A DNA stretch of 64,000 nt. It comes from Durusdinium trenchii. Its lineage: Eukaryota; Sar; Dinophyceae; Suessiales; Symbiodiniaceae. Location of the stretch: positions 1,492,559 to 1,556,558 of the forward strand of contig CAXAMN010023695.1 of the NCBI GenBank assembly GCA_963970005.1, given 5' to 3'. Below, in pieces: positions 63,871 through 64,000 of the stretch (position 1 is the first letter of the stretch; each line of letters starts with the position of its first letter). Both the position numbers and the translations under genes were made by a program. The notes beneath the pieces are model-generated. The model was not told where the DNA came from. It did not search any database and saw nothing but the letters and a program-made list of their open reading frames with translations.

Positions 63871-64000
63871 GCTTGCTGCAAATGACCCGGGCTGCAGGCA
63901 AAGGAACCAAAAAGAAAACACCGAAATCCCCTCGGTCCGGCCTCCCCTCCAGCATTTTGCCTGCCCCTTTTGACATGGAAAATCCGTCCCATGGGCGGCC

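Overview
The window reads as nuclear DNA of a dinoflagellate, most likely Suessiales/Symbiodiniaceae; the lineage is an inference. Four things point there. Every coding signal I trust lies on the minus strand, as in the unidirectional gene blocks of dinoflagellates. Genes are broken into short exons whose introns use GT, GC and possibly GA donors. There is a Ty1/copia element of the large algal/dinoflagellate type. Several genes resemble multi-copy dinoflagellate families, which I recall from general knowledge and have not searched.

Region 1, about 1-45 kb: roughly three dozen short (33-200 nt) minus-strand exon-like segments, most predicted to be charged or alanine-rich coiled coil, separated by about 1 kb of low-information sequence. 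Many have clean AG acceptors and GT donors and keep an open frame. They may be one very large coiled-coil gene or several; I could not join them. An intact copia element (2064-9581, identical 115-bp LTRs, 5-bp target duplication) sits in one intron, in sense orientation, 36 bp upstream of a 3' splice site. At 20.36-21.84 kb a 493-codon ORF encodes a duplicated zinc-finger plus HNH-like unit. Between 34 and 42 kb four paralogous copies of one short exon (core SPGLVALLSQAQ) occur on the same strand. At 36.5-39.3 kb three unrelated tandem arrays lie end to end in an AT-rich island, followed by a stop-broken exon.

Region 2, 45.7-59.5 kb: four compact genes head to tail on the minus strand. In transcription order they are a lysine/glutamate-rich protein gene (59484 to 55302, about 13 exons), a methyltransferase-like gene (54712 to 52672), a coiled-coil plus GIY-YIG-like protein (51990 to 51235) and a large multi-exon gene with a possible transposase-derived C-terminal part (50653 to 45735).

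Region 3, 60.9-64 kb: further minus-strand exons of one or two genes, the last running off the window.

Noncoding DNA is rich in perfect or near-perfect inverted repeats of several unrelated families, minisatellites and (TA)n tracts. I found no rRNA or tRNA gene, CRISPR array or bacterial-type operon. Exon ends marked approximate could not be fixed by eye; gene joins are proposals.
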